NCBI RefSeq assembly: GCF_023898315.1 | Contig: NC_064614.1 | Coordinates: forward strand, 376,091,348 to 376,155,347 | Source of the DNA: Schistocerca nitens | Taxonomy: Eukaryota; Arthropoda; Insecta; Orthoptera; Acrididae | Direction: 5' to 3' | DNA: 64,000 nucleotides | Made by a program: the position numbers and the translations under genes | Notes under the pieces: model-generated | What the model was told of the DNA's origin: nothing | Database searches by the model: none | What the model saw: only the letters and a program-made list of their open reading frames with translations | In this document: positions 10,780 to 22,179 of the stretch, in pieces | How positions within the stretch are numbered: position 1 is the stretch's first letter | Layout: each line of letters opens with the position of its first letter

Positions 10780-11640
10780 TCGGAAAGATGTGCTCCCTTT
10801 TGAAGATTACGTTATGACAGCCTGTTATGGAAATTCCGGAATGTTGGTTGACGTATGACTCGGGGAGTGGCAGCGATTTCGTCATCAATCTTCTCTTTCA
10901 GTTGATGGGTAATAGGAGGACGTGTGCACCACACATTGCTCTTAAGATGTCCCTCAGGAAGAAATCAAAAATACGAAGATCATGAGATCTCGCAGGCCGT
11001 GGAATATTGCCGTTCCGTAAAATGACGCACCTTCCGAACAATTGGCGAACGGCTTCCATCGATTGTCGAGTACTATGTTACGTAATTTGGTCCTGCTGAA
11101 ACCACATGTTTTCGATGTTAATATAGTGCAGTCCCGGCGTAAAGAATATTTCAACATACCAACATACAGACCGGAAGTTATTGCTGTCGCAATGCCATCC
11201 TCACGTTCACAAAAATAAGTGCCAGTTTCACCATGACGTGATACAGCACACTATATTGTAAGCTTAGAGTTATGTGATATATTTACATGTTTCTAAGGGA
11301 ATTGGCGTCCACGCTAAATTCAGACACGTCGCACTGTGTCTCGTGGAATTAATTGGTGCACAATATGTAACTTATTGGGTTGGAACTTTAATTAGTGCAG
11401 TATACTTTATATGCTTCGTCAGCAAATCTCTAGCGCAGATGCATGTTGTCGAACGCAGCGGCTAGGTATCCTGTCGATAGAAACTCGAACAGCTGCAGTG
11501 CTCTCTTGGGTACGTACCGTTCGATCGTCAACTGGACGTTGAACCTGCTTCTTCAAAATTATGCATCCACGTAGTAGTTTCATGAGCAGACGGGACACGT
11601 CCACGAGGTCCTGGCTGTAATGCTGTCGAAATATCATTTG
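10780..11640 (-). pseudogene. mariner-like transposase remnant
   Basis: On the minus strand a broken frame gives WFQQD, then RLFG-like spacing, IPRPARSHDL and DFFLRDIL. These match the FQQDGAxxH ... PWPARSPDLxxxDFFLWGYL blocks of mariner/Tc3-like transposases with a DUF4817-type N-terminus. Bases 11419-11637 resemble the N-terminal DNA-binding part (DDRTVRTQESTAAVR). Stops interrupt the frame and no terminal repeats were found. Inactive. Confidence 0.65.
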
Positions 11641-12413
11641 CAGTCAAACTGCTCGAAAAGCGCTCTCAATGTGAAATCACGATCAACTCCACTCCAATGC
11701 AATGTGATTGCTAAATGACGACGCGATCACACAGCTGTTCATCGTTTCCAAACCACTGCCGACAGTACAATGAGGACAATACTAACGTTCAAAATTTTCC
11801 GTTTCCCTCCACTAAATTGTATTACTCCATGCTAAAGTAACCACAACTGTTTCGGAAACCTTTGACAATAAAGGGGCATAAATAATAGTTTATGTCCTCT
11901 ACAAAGGTCAAGGATCAATCAGCATTAGGACTCGAATATCAAATAATTTGGTGATGGAAAAAAAGTTTTGGAACGTGAGGAAATACTGCTGCCAACACTA
12001 CGACGAAACTGAAGAATTCAAGATGTATCTGGGAAATACAAACTGGGAAGAGCTACCGGACACACACAGTGCGAAAAAATAATGTAATAAATTCAGTAAC
12101 ATAGACATATCAAATATAATGAGCTCGTCGACGACGCAACTGCTGGATACGTCAGATCAAGGATACACAATGGCCAGTGATGTCATGTGCAAATGATGCT
12201 GATCCAAATTAATTATCACCGAAATGTAACACAGCATTAAGAAATGCCAACTGGAGTGTCAGGCCTATCGCGCGGCGTACTGTTTGATCGTCAAAGTTGA
12301 AAGCGAGCAGAATTATCACATTAACAACTCGAGTGCCAAAGAGTACTGATTCACTACTAGGGAGATAAGCAGAAAAATATGGGCTGAATGACATGGGATT
12401 AAAGATGAGAACC
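11641..12413. other. no gene recognised
   Basis: No clear coding or repeat content. Confidence 0.4.
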
Positions 12414-12423
12414 GCTCTGGCTC

Positions 12424-12624
12424 GCCGACTGGAGTGGCCGAGCGATTCTAGGCGCTACAGTCTTGAACCCCACGACCGCTACGGTCGCAGGCTCGAATCC
12501 TGCCTCGGGCATGGATGTGTGTGATGCCCTTAGGTTAGTTGGGTTTAAGTAGTTCTAAGTTCTAGGGGACTGATGACCTCAGAAGTTAAGTCCCATAGTG
12601 CTCAAAGCCATTTGAACCATTTTT
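12424..12624 (+). mobile_element. tRNA-derived SINE, family 1
   Basis: A box TGGCCGAGCGA and B box GGCTCGAATCC are each one change from the family's usual form. The standard body and ATTTGAACC tail follow. The flanking target-site duplication GCTCTGGCTC is at 12414-12423 and 12625-12634. Confidence 0.95.
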
Positions 12625-12709
12625 GCTCTGGCTCAAAGATGATAGAGGTAGACCCACGTTGTTTCATTCACGTAAGCATACACAAGTTTCAAATCGCATT
12701 TTATTTCAT

Positions 12710-13128
12710 CGATACCGCGCGCGGTAGCCGAGCCGTCCAAATGCGACATGTCACGGTACGCGCGGCTCCCCCCGTCGGAGGTTCGAGTCCTCCGTCGGGC
12801 ATGGTTCAAATGGCTCTGAGCACTATGGGACTTAACATCTGAGGTCATCAGTCCCCTAGACTTAGAACTACTGAAACCTAACTAACCTAAGGACATCACA
12901 CACATCCACGCCAGAGGCAGGATTCGAACCTGCGACCGTAGCTGTCGCGCGGTTATAGACTGAAGCGCCTAGAACCGCTCGGCCACTGCGGCGGGCCCTC
13001 GGGCATGGGTGTGTGTGTTGTCCTTAGCGTAGGTCAGTTTGAGTTCGATTAAGTAGTGTGTAAGCTTTGCGGCCGATGACCTCAGCAGTTTGGTCCCATA
13101 AGACCTTACCACGTATTTCCAATTCCCA
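12710..13128 (+). mobile_element. tRNA-derived SINE, family 2, split by another SINE
   Basis: It has a different head from family 1: A box TAGCCGAGCCG and B box GGTTCGAGTCC. Its body ends GCAGTTTGGTCCCATAAGACCTTACC. It is interrupted at 12805-12998 by a family 1 SINE. Possible short duplication ATTTCAT at 12703-12709 and 13129-13135. A second family 2 copy lies at 28229-28434 in the other orientation. Confidence 0.85.
12805..12998 (-). mobile_element. tRNA-derived SINE, family 1, nested
   Basis: A complete family 1 SINE on the minus strand inserted in the family 2 SINE just after its tRNA-like head. The duplicated host sequence TCGGGCATGG flanks it at 12795-12804 and 12999-13008. It is younger than the host SINE. 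Confidence 0.93.
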
Positions 13129-13135
13129 ATTTCAT

Positions 13136-13527
13136 TAATAACACGCAAAATCAATTTAATTTCTGACGAAGATACCGCTTGAAACATGAAACATATGAAG
13201 AACGCTTTACAAATTTTTATTCAAATGTGTTATTTTTAGGTAATATGTGCTTGGAAAACGTATTCTTGAAGGCGGTATGGTGATGTAACGCGACCTGTCG
13301 AATATTATCTATACGAGTGAATACAGAGAGTACTTGGCTCGGAAAATTCGATGGAGAAAGTCCAAGATGTTATATTCCGATTTCCCAATAATTACAAGAT
13401 TTATAAAATTCTGAAATTCATGTTTCTCCAATACCGACTTCAGATGAACTGTCTGGATGATTTGCTTGCAAACCAAGTTACCATGAACGTAAGTGAGCGA
13501 TGAAGATCTCCATACCCGATAATATGC
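13136..13527. other. no gene recognised
   Basis: Nothing recognisable. Confidence 0.4.
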
Positions 13528-14415
13528 ACAGAGGTGACAAACGTCATGGGATACGTGCTAATATGCCCTTTCATCGCGGCATACTGCAGCAACTTGACAC
13601 GGTGTGGACCAAACAAATCGGAGCCATTCCGCCTCTACAGAGCGTCCATAATTGCGGAGGTGTCACCGGATCTTGCACGAGCTGACGTCTCTATTATGCC
13701 CCTTAAGTGTTCGATGGGGCATGTCGGCGATATGGGAGGCCACATCATTCGCTCGAACCAATCGCGAACAATTGTCGCTCGGTGGCACGGCGCATTGTCA
13801 TCCATAAAAATTCCGTCATTGTTAGGGAATGTGAAATCCCAGAATGGTTGCCAATGGCCTCCACTTAGCCGAACATAACCATTTCCTGTCAATGATCTGT
13901 TCAGTTGGACCAAAGGACCCAGTCGCTTCCATGTAAACACTGTTCACACCATTATGGAGTCACCATGAGCTTGCACAGTGCCTTGTTGATACTTGGGTTC
14001 ATAGCTTCGTGGGGTATGCGCCACAATGGAAACCTACTAGGGGCTCTAAGCAACTGAAATAGGGACTTGTCTGATCAGGCCACGGTTTTCCAGTTGACTA
14101 GGGTCAAGCCGATACGATTACAAGCCCAGGAGAGGCGATGCAGGCGATGTCGTGCTGTTAGAAAGGCAATCGGTCTTTCGTCTGCAGCCAAAGCTCACGA
14201 ACGCAACATTTCGGCGACATATGGTAACGGATACGTTCGTCGTATGTTCCACCTTGATTTCTGCGGTTTTTTACGCAGTGTTGCTTTTGTATTACCATCG
14301 ATAACTCTACGCCAACGCCGCTGCTCTTGGTCGTTAAGGCCGTCGGCACTGCTTCGCCCATGATGAGAGGTAATGCCTGAAATCTGATCGCGTCCAATGA
14401 TTTTTGTTACCTCAG
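13528..14415 (-). mobile_element. degenerate Tc1-like element with internal loss
   Basis: The left end CAGAGGTGACAAACGTCATG and the inverted right end (…TTTTTGTTACCTCAG) form terminal repeats. The minus-strand transposase fragment at 13635-13940 retains FMDDNAPCH (second Asp) and a damaged IEHLRG block, and is shortened between them. A relative with similar ends lies at 56136-57009. At about 0.9 kb both are shorter than a full element. Confidence 0.8.
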
Positions 14416-14743
14416 TCTACATATTTGTGAGAATTTATGTTAAGCGCCCGCAGAAAGACGCAACGGACTGGCAGCAATCAGAAGTTTGTTGGTAGCTTGC
14501 CGTCTGGCTGCAATTGTTTCTTCGTACTCCTACTGAATTTCCTGTTTTTGTGGGATAGCCATGAATAGAGACGGAAACATTCATGTTGCTCGTCATTCGA
14601 CTCCTCTCTAATTGTTGCTAAGCAACGGTGTGGATGACTCGAGAGACCCTGTACTGTTGAGACCTGCGTTACGTGAAGATTTGTTGTTTACTCTAACACG
14701 AGAAGCGGAAAATAATCACCGCACAATTAAGAAAACTGTGTAG

Positions 14744-14943
14744 TGGTACTGAAAGTGTGTAACTATGTTCTGGTGACTGCGGCAGTGTCCCGGGGATAAG
14801 GAAATAAATAAATAAGGAAAACTTTTTACAGGTGGGAAATGTGGACATTTCCCACCCGTATCAAGTTTTCCTTATTTATTTATTTCCTTATCCCCGGGAC
14901 ACTGCCGCAGTCACCACAACATAGTTGCACACTTTCAGTACCA
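14744..14943. repeat. near-perfect 200-bp snap-back palindrome
   Basis: Two arms of about 99 bp, from tggtactgaaagtgtg to its inverted copy cacactttcagtacca, meet at a 2-bp centre (ATGT GG ACAT) near 14843. Only a few mismatches are visible. Each arm holds an (AAAT)-rich stretch and CCCGGGG. The very short loop is unlike a classical MITE. It may be a foldback element, a recent inverted duplication, or an assembly or library artefact. Confidence 0.9.
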
Positions 14944-16130
14944 GTTTACAACTGTACCGGCAGTGGAACTGCATATCATCTCGGATATATTGTGTGTCAC
15001 GAGGTTGAACTTATTCGTGCTGAGTCCGCGATCCGACTTCTAGCAGTTCCAGCGAGCACCGTCATGCCCGTGAGTCAAATTGGTTTGGCCAGACCAGCGA
15101 ACGGGTGCACCTCACACTGAAATATGCCGGGATTTCAGTTTTCTGATAGGAAAGTTCTGGTAATCAGAATACCATACCGCGTAGTTTGCAAGTTTTCATG
15201 GACGCATCAGATAATTATTGCTGCCGCAGAGCGCCGCTCCTCGCACACAGCGCGCTGTTTTCTGCTGCCTCCTGGATCAACGGGAAAGGGTAAAATACTG
15301 TGGCACCGCCGCAGGGTTGTTGAACGATATTCACAGCTCCCTGTTCTCAGGTGAACCATACTTCTCGGTTCACCTGGTCGTAGCCGATTCCATTTGAAGA
15401 GAATTGGGCCTCACAGAGGATCTATGTAAACAAAGTCAGATTGCGTTGTAAAAGGGATTAATTCAGGAGAGAATTTGTATAGTTTCCACCCCAATGTATG
15501 CTTTTCCAAACTCTATTCTTCTTCTGATTTGTGTTTGTCACTTTTGTGCAAGATTGATCAGCTGGTTGTAGATACAAAAGGCTACTAAAACTTGTCATCA
15601 TTTTGTAAACCTAAATACTCCACTGTTAACATTGATACTGCCTCAACCATTCATTGTTTTTAATTTATTTTGATATTACATGGGTACACCAGCAATTTAA
15701 GGTTCAGTCTTATTAAATTAATTAATTTGATTATTAATTTGAATTTTGAAAGTGACCGCAGACGTAGGCAACAAAAGTGATATGAGTAAATTCATTAATT
15801 CATATCTAAAAATTAAGGGTGTAGCTCACTATTTGAAGGTTATTGAGAAGACAGTGCTTTTCTTTATGTTAGAATAATGACATTTAGCGTTACTCAGACA
15901 TATATCTATGACTAAAGCCAGCGACCGGTAGCACCCTTTCTATGTCCATTTCCCTGTCCCATACCTCTGTCCATTTCCTCCTCTCCACTGTCTGTGCCCA
16001 TTTTTTCAGATTCTAATTAATATGTATACCAAATTTGGTTGAAATCTTTCTAAAGATTTAGAATGAGCTTTTGACCCATGATTTTTCCCGTGTACGCATA
16101 TTTAAAATATATTTCACATATATTTAACAT
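14944..16130. other. no gene recognised
   Basis: A GC-richer stretch at 15190-15400 includes a small inverted repeat around aggtgaacc/ggttcacct. The rest is AT-rich. No coding feature supported. Confidence 0.4.
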
Positions 16131-16133
16131 GTA

Positions 16134-17160
16134 CTGAAGAGCCAAAAAATTTGTACACCTACCTAGCGTGCAGGTGCCCCCGCGAGAACGCGGAAGTGCC
16201 GCAACCATGGATCCTGCAGGGTTTGCCAAAAATCCGTAAGAGTACGAAGGAATGGAGATTTCTTCTGAAGAGCACGTTGCAAGGTATCCCAGATATGCTC
16301 GATAATTCTCATTTTAGGATAATCTGGTGGCCAGCGGAGGTGTTTAAACTAAGAGGACTGTTTCGGGGGCCACCCTGTACCAATTCTGGACGTATGAGGT
16401 GTCGCATTGTCCTGCTGGAATTGTCCACGGCCGTCGGAATGCACAACGGACATGAAGGGATGCAGGTGATCAGACAGGATGCTAACATACGTGTCACCCA
16501 TCAGAGTCGTGTGTAGACGTATCAGCAGTCCCATATCTCTCCAACTGCGCACGCCCCAACCCGTTACAGGGCCTCCACCACCTTGAACATTCCCCTGCTA
16601 ATATGCAGGGTCCATGGATTTAGAGGTTGTCTCAATACCCGAACACGTCCATCCGCTCGATACAATTTGAAACGAGACAGGTTTCCATTCAACAGTCCAA
16701 TGTCGTTGTTGCGGGCCCAGGAGAGGCGTAAATCTTTGTATCGCGCAGTCATCAAGGATACACGAGTCAAGTGTACCTTCGGCTCCGAAAGCCCATATCG
16801 ATGATGTTTCATTGAATGTTTCGGACGCTGTCACTTGTTGATGGCCCAGCATTGAAATCTGCATCAATTAGCGGAAAAGCTGCATTTCTGTCACGTTGAA
16901 CGTTATCTTAAGTCGTCGTTGGTCGCGTTCTTCCAGGATTTTTTTTCTGGCTGCAGCTGTGTCGGAGATTTAATGTTTTACCGGATTCCTGATCTCTTAC
17001 CTAAATCTCGATAACCTTCCAGTATAGCAGCAGTAACCCATCTAACAACTGCGCAAGACACTTATTGTCTTATTGCCGACCGCAGCGCCGTATTCTGCAT
17101 GTTTATATCTTTCTCTGAATTTGAACACGCTTGCCTATACCAGTTTCTTTGACGCTTCAG
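16134..17160 (-). mobile_element. degenerate Tc1-like element, internally deleted
   Basis: Both terminal repeats are present: CTGAAGAGCCAAA at 16134 and its inverse TTTGACGCTTCAG ending at 17160. The minus-strand transposase keeps FQQDNATPHTS (16349-16552) but the frame is broken. At about 1.03 kb it is shorter than expected for this family. The copy at 3459-4637 belongs to the same family. Confidence 0.85.
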
Positions 17161-17429
17161 TGTATTTCACCACTATCTCCATCGAATTTCGCCCTACAAT
17201 TTGCACGCAACTCATTGTTTATGACGTCGTATCTCCTGAATTACATGCTGTACAATGCTACGTTTCGGGGGTACGTCCAGTGGCGTATGTGCACGCTGTC
17301 CACGCAACGTATTGCGAATAGAGTTAATACTAAGGAAGTAATAAATTACTAACTAATGTTTCATACGACAGCTTCACTGCATCAACAGCGAAAATGTGAT
17401 GGGTTGTAAGCTTTTCTCCTTACATCATT

Positions 17430-18660
17430 TCGTGGAGTTGTTTATTACAGACAAATTATAAAAAATGGAAACAGGGTGCGCATGTCAGTGGATAGAGTCG
17501 GGTTCAAAGTTTTGTGACAGCTTCGCTGCTATTTGTTTTTGTCAACGTGGCGACTGCAACGTAAGACACATCATTTTGTGTGATGGAGTTCTCGCGAAGT
17601 CATTCTATTCTTCAAAACGCTCATTCCGCCGTCGATTCAGCAAGAAGCTGCCTCTGCACAACCAGATTTACGACTGACGTACAAAGTTCTCGGAAGCTGG
17701 TTGCCTACGCTTAGAGAAGACCACTGGTCGGCCACGGTCGTCTCATGAATTGTCGGGCGTATCCGAGATGCGTCCACACGGAGCCATCGGATGTCCATAA
17801 GACGGGCGGGCGAGGATCTTCAACTTCCCTAATAACAACGTGGCTTATTCTGAAATGACGCCTACATTTGAAGCCTTACAATTTGCAGTTACTGCAGCGA
17901 CTGCGTCGCGGTGACCGTAAGATAAAGAGCGAATTTTGCGTTTCATTTCTCCAGGATATGGCAGAAGACACTTTTACCAAACGATTAATCTTTTCGGAGG
18001 AATCGGATTTTCATCGGCTGACAAAGGTATGCCTCGATAATGTAAGAATTTGTGTGTCAAAATCCTGATGTCGTCGTCGAAGTGAAAGAGACTCACCGAA
18101 ACTGAATGTGCTTTGTTCTGTTTCTGTTCACAAAGTTTATTGACCATCTTTTTTTGCGGAGGGAACTGTGACAGGAATGTCATACCTTGACATGCTGCAA
18201 AATTTCCTGTTTCATCAACTTCACGAGGATTCCAGTGATTTAAATTTTATGTATGACGGCCCCCCACCTCACTCTCACCCTAAGGTGCGGAGTCATCTTA
18301 ACACCATCCCACAACATAGGATTGGAGGAGATGGGCAACAAGATCTTATTAATTGCTTTTGGTCTTGTGGGGTATATAACAGGCAGAGGCTGTGTCGCAC
18401 TAATAGCAGCTACTCTTTAAGAGCTGAGGAATGGAGTTATTGAAGCTGTCGATTCAGTAAACATGGACCTGTTGACTCTTGTGTGGAATCTCTCGGACCA
18501 CCGTTTCAATGTTTCTCGAACAACACATGGTGCTCTTGTTGACTGTATGGTACAGTGTCTGTGCGAACATAAATATTTGAACCTTCCTCTATCGACTGAC
18601 ATGCATAATGTGTTTCTATCCTCCACAGTTTGCCTGTAATAAACACCTGAAATCTGTTCT
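17430..18660 (+). pseudogene. mariner-like transposase remnant
   Basis: Plus-strand frames read IFSEESDFH (family FSDESxFH), SPKLNVLCSVSVHKVY, FFAEGTVTGMSYLDMLQ and FMYDGPPPH (family FQQDGAPPH). These blocks are in the order of DUF4817-associated mariner-like transposases. Stops and frame changes interrupt them. After the second Asp motif the sequence degrades. The end near 18640 (tttttgaatcatcccgta) resembles the terminal repeat of the related element at 38287-40431. Confidence 0.75.
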
Positions 18661-19470
18661 TTCTTTTTGAATCATCCCGTATAAGGATTAGCACGCCGTT
18701 GTCTATACTGCTTTTCCGCCCCACCCCACCCCTTTGATAGGTAAGAGGTTCATACCCCAACAGTGATTCGTTCCAGACAGTAAATGGTACTTGTAGGAAG
18801 TCTGGTTGAAAACGGTCCATTGTTTTAGGAGTGTTTGTGGACTGACTCCATTACTTTTCAACACCATGGTTCCAAAGGCGTGCAGAAATTCTATAATGCC
18901 CGTATGAAATTAGAAACTAGTGAGGTACGTGATACTGAATTTCAGACTAGGAAGCAATCAGGGTGTTCAGCTACGCTCAACATGCTCACAAAATTCAAAC
19001 ACTGAGAAATGATGATTATGATCAACTGGAACGGCCGTTCCTCGTCTTCAGTGCAGTAACCAAAGCTTTCATGTCTGGTTGCGTGCTGCTTTTCATTTGG
19101 ATAGGAGAGAAGCTTCGTTTCGTGAGGACAGTTGGCATATATGAAGTTACACCCAACGAGAGAACAATTACCACTGCCCTTACTAGAGCCTGAAGCTCTA
19201 AATTAACTCATCTTGACGTTAGCACGCTACTTTATGCGTAACCACTTACTCCTTCAAGTCTGTTGCAAGGCTGCCTGCTAGAGTGTATCACATCCTGCTG
19301 GCACGATCCCTGTAGACACTATATAATGTAAAAAAGCTCTAAGCCGAGGCAATTATTTCGAACTTTCGCAGATGACACACATTTGCCCGGTACGTTTTCT
19401 CGTTCGGTAATTCCCTTTGAAGTGTGTGTTCGATTAGCATTTGCAGCGTGTCAAGTGCAGTTAGGCTCAG
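18661..19470. other. no gene recognised
   Basis: Short ORFs without family resemblance; no repeat recognised. Confidence 0.4.
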
Positions 19471-19479
19471 TGAATTCAG

Positions 19480-20150
19480 GAGCGCGTCCGGAACGGTGGT
19501 GAAGGGCGCCATGGGGGAGGGTCTGTGGCGGAAACTACTGTACTGAAGGGGGGGCGCGCGGACAATCGCCTCGCGTGGTCACCGCCTGCAATTGTTTCTG
19601 CGCGACTACAAAGCGCGGCGCACACGCCGCTAATGGCCGCAATATGCTCCGGGCAGCGCGCCTGCGCCGCCCCGGGGGCCATTAAATTGAGAGGCCGTGT
19701 TCGCGCATTCGTTTCTGAACGACGCCCTGGCTCCAAAGATGCCTCCCTTTTTTTGTCCAGCTCGCCCCCTCTTTTCCGCTCCTTGTCCCTCTCTCGTAAG
19801 AGTAGGGCCATTCGCTTTACGAGTGACCCTTTAGTGCGTAATTTGCAAATTAATTGTGCAGCACAATGAAGCTCTCTCCTGTGTAATGAATCGCTTTTCA
19901 TGTAAACAGCTGCCCTCGTCCGCACTGGGCGGCATACGCGCGTCTGTGCGAGTCCGTGCCCTCTGCGCGCTGCGAGAGCTGCCTCTCTAGCCCTCACTTC
20001 TCTTGTGCAGAAAAATAGCGTAACTAGCCCTTTGAGGAGAAAGGCGCAAGCGAGGAGTGTGCCAACCGTCGACAACAGCCGGAGCACGGCAGGTGGCTGG
20101 ACTGCGTGCGGCACACAGCTTCCACTTCCCTTGGCACCCTAACTATCCCA
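19480..20150. promoter_or_regulatory. CpG-dense unique block, candidate regulatory element
   Basis: I count about 60 CpG dinucleotides in roughly 700 bp, far denser than the surrounding AT-rich sequence, with runs such as GCGCGCG and CGCGCGT. It matches none of the repeats seen here. An AT island within it (19835-19912) holds ATTTGCAAAT (POU-octamer-like), TTAATT, TGTAAACA (forkhead-like) and CAGCTG (E-box). A 212-codon minus-strand ORF (19476-20114) also fits here but is low-complexity and unsupported. A CpG-island promoter or developmental enhancer is an inference. Confidence 0.4.
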
Positions 20151-20441
20151 GTATCGAGACTCCTCTCTTGGCTGCATCGAAAGGAGTTCGTTTTTCTAAT
20201 GGCCACCGAGAGTAAATGACATTCGTACAGGAGTACATGTTGGGTGTCACTCAAACTACTAACTTCAAATTTCCATGCAAATGCTTAAAACCATTTTAAG
20301 ATTCACTACCTGTTGCATTCCTCGAACATCAGGAAGTAGTACGTACCTGGGACCTTGTGGAGTGTTTCGACACTTGGTGAAACGCGTACAGGCGACTAAA
20401 ACCATTTTGTTACGGTACAGTTTAAACAGCAGATTACAAGC

Positions 20442-21630
20442 GGACCCTCCACACTGTAAATCATGCGCTTCAAATATGTTGTAGAGGCACTTACCCTGAG
20501 TACCTGGCTATCCGGTTTCTTTAGCGACGTGCCTTGGTTTTTGAGAAAATCGATTTTGAAGTTTATTACCCACTTTGTATACTCGTAACATTACATACAT
20601 CCCGAAAAAATCAGCGTAACGCACCGGCAACGATTCCAAAGATTCACGGATACCGTGCTGGAAGTGCCGTGTTCGAATCCTGCTCGTGTATTTTTTTTCT
20701 TTCAAAATCGACCGAATTTTTCAATTTTATTTCAAAGAATATCAACAAACAGTGTAAGGCGTGCGAAGCGAAATTACAAAGATATATTCAGTTATTAATT
20801 TTTTTCAAATATTCATTCCGTTTGTGGTTGGCAGTTGGAGTTCCAAATGTTCGTACAACGGTCGCTTCTTGTATTACCAGCCGGCCGGTGTGGCCGAGCG
20901 GTTCTAGGTGATTCAGTCTGGAACCGCGGGACCGCTACGGTCGCAAGTTCGAATCCTGCCTCGGGCATGGATGTGTGTGATGTACTTAGGTTTAAGTAGT
21001 TCTAAGTTCTAGGGGACTGATGACCTCACAAGTTAACTCCCACAGTGCTAAGAGCCATTTGAACCATTTGAACCTTGTATTACCTGAAATCGATCTCCGC
21101 CCACTATCGTCCCCTCTCCAGTGAATACCGTTAGCCATTACGGGAACCCCAGCTCCTAGTTGTGGCCAATGAGGATGCGAGTTGTATTTTTTTACCTTCG
21201 CATCTAACTACAGCGCCAGTTGCTAAGAGTCTCTAGTGCCGTGTGTTAGAAAAATTCTGTGAAATGGAAGAACCAAGTGTTTCTGCAATAGTGCAGCCAG
21301 AAAAAGGTCCACAGGCAGAGGAGTTGAACGAAGAATCAAAAGGCGAAATCACAAATGCCATTAAATATGCCAAAAATGTACTCCGCGAGCAGGATTAGAA
21401 CACGTTACACAAAGCGCGGTAGCCGGGAACCTTTATCGCCGCGCTACTCTGACTTGCTTCGAATATATGTAATGTTACGGGTATACAAAGTACGCAACGA
21501 ACTTCAAAATCGATTTTCTCAAGAACCAAGGTGCGTCGCTAAAAAATCGGATACCCAGGTGTTCAGGGTAAGTGCCTCTACAACAAATTCGAAGGGCATC
21601 AAACTCCGTGATTTACAGTATGGAGGGTCC
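20442..21630. mobile_element. long inverted-repeat element carrying tRNA-like arms
   Basis: The left arm (about 20442-20700) and right arm (about 21380-21630) are inverted copies. The block tgtagaggcacttaccctga and the block gagaaaatcgattttgaagt are both repeated in reverse on the right. Each arm includes a B-box-like motif (left GTGTTCGAATCCTGCTCG, followed by eight T). The central part has no transposase. A SINE sits inside at 20879-21073. Without it the element is about 1 kb. It is probably a non-autonomous foldback element; class uncertain. Confidence 0.75.
20879..21073 (+). mobile_element. tRNA-derived SINE, family 1
   Basis: A box TGGCCGAGCGG, B box AGTTCGAATCC, standard body and two ATTTGAACC tail units. 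Target-site duplication CTTGTATTACC at 20868-20878 and 21074-21084. It interrupts the long inverted-repeat element and is therefore younger. Confidence 0.95.
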
Positions 21631-21954
21631 CCTTTTTAGACTGTGATTTACATGTACCTTAAGTATCAACAGCTGTGGCAGCACAGACAAACATAACGCG
21701 CATAATATTAATGTAATTTTTGATGGTACAAACGGGTGAAGTAAAGTAGGAAATATAGTTATCACTCGTTATTTCTTATTTCGTTTACCAACAGGAGTAA
21801 CTACGATGGCGTGCTGAAAAATAATGTCCCCGAATTTTCTGGTGTGTTCTCAAATCAGTTAAGGTATTATATATGCCGTATTACTCGATCAACTGCCCTA
21901 CTTGTCTGATGTAAGTTGCAACCCTCTGCTGCTAGACGGTTTCGAATTGTAGCA

Positions 21955-22144
21955 GCCGGCCGAAGTGGCCGTGCGGTTAAAGGCGCTGCAGTCTGGAACC
22001 GCAAGACCGCTACGGTCGCAGGTTCGAATCCTGCCTCGGGCATGGATGTTTGTGATGTCCTTAGGTTAGTTCATTTTAACTAGTTCTAAGTTCTAGGGGA
22101 CTAATGACCTCAGCAGTTGAGTCCCATAGTGCTCAGAGCCATTT
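21955..22144 (+). mobile_element. tRNA-derived SINE, family 1
   Basis: A box TGGCCGTGCGG and B box GGTTCGAATCC with standard body. Target-site duplication GAATTGTAGCA at 21944-21954 and 22145-22155. Inserted in the mariner-like element. Confidence 0.95.
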
Positions 22145-22179
22145 GAATTGTAGCATATGACATAGCAGTGTGTAATGTA

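Noticed and set aside
12460..12520. tRNA genes suggested by A and B boxes at each family 1 SINE
   Set aside because: The same sequence recurs about nine times with the same body and with target-site duplications, and cloverleaf pairing is poor.
19476..20114. 212-codon minus-strand ORF in the CpG-rich block
   Set aside because: GC-rich DNA has few stop codons by chance. The product is low-complexity, without recognisable domains. Not excluded, only unsupported.
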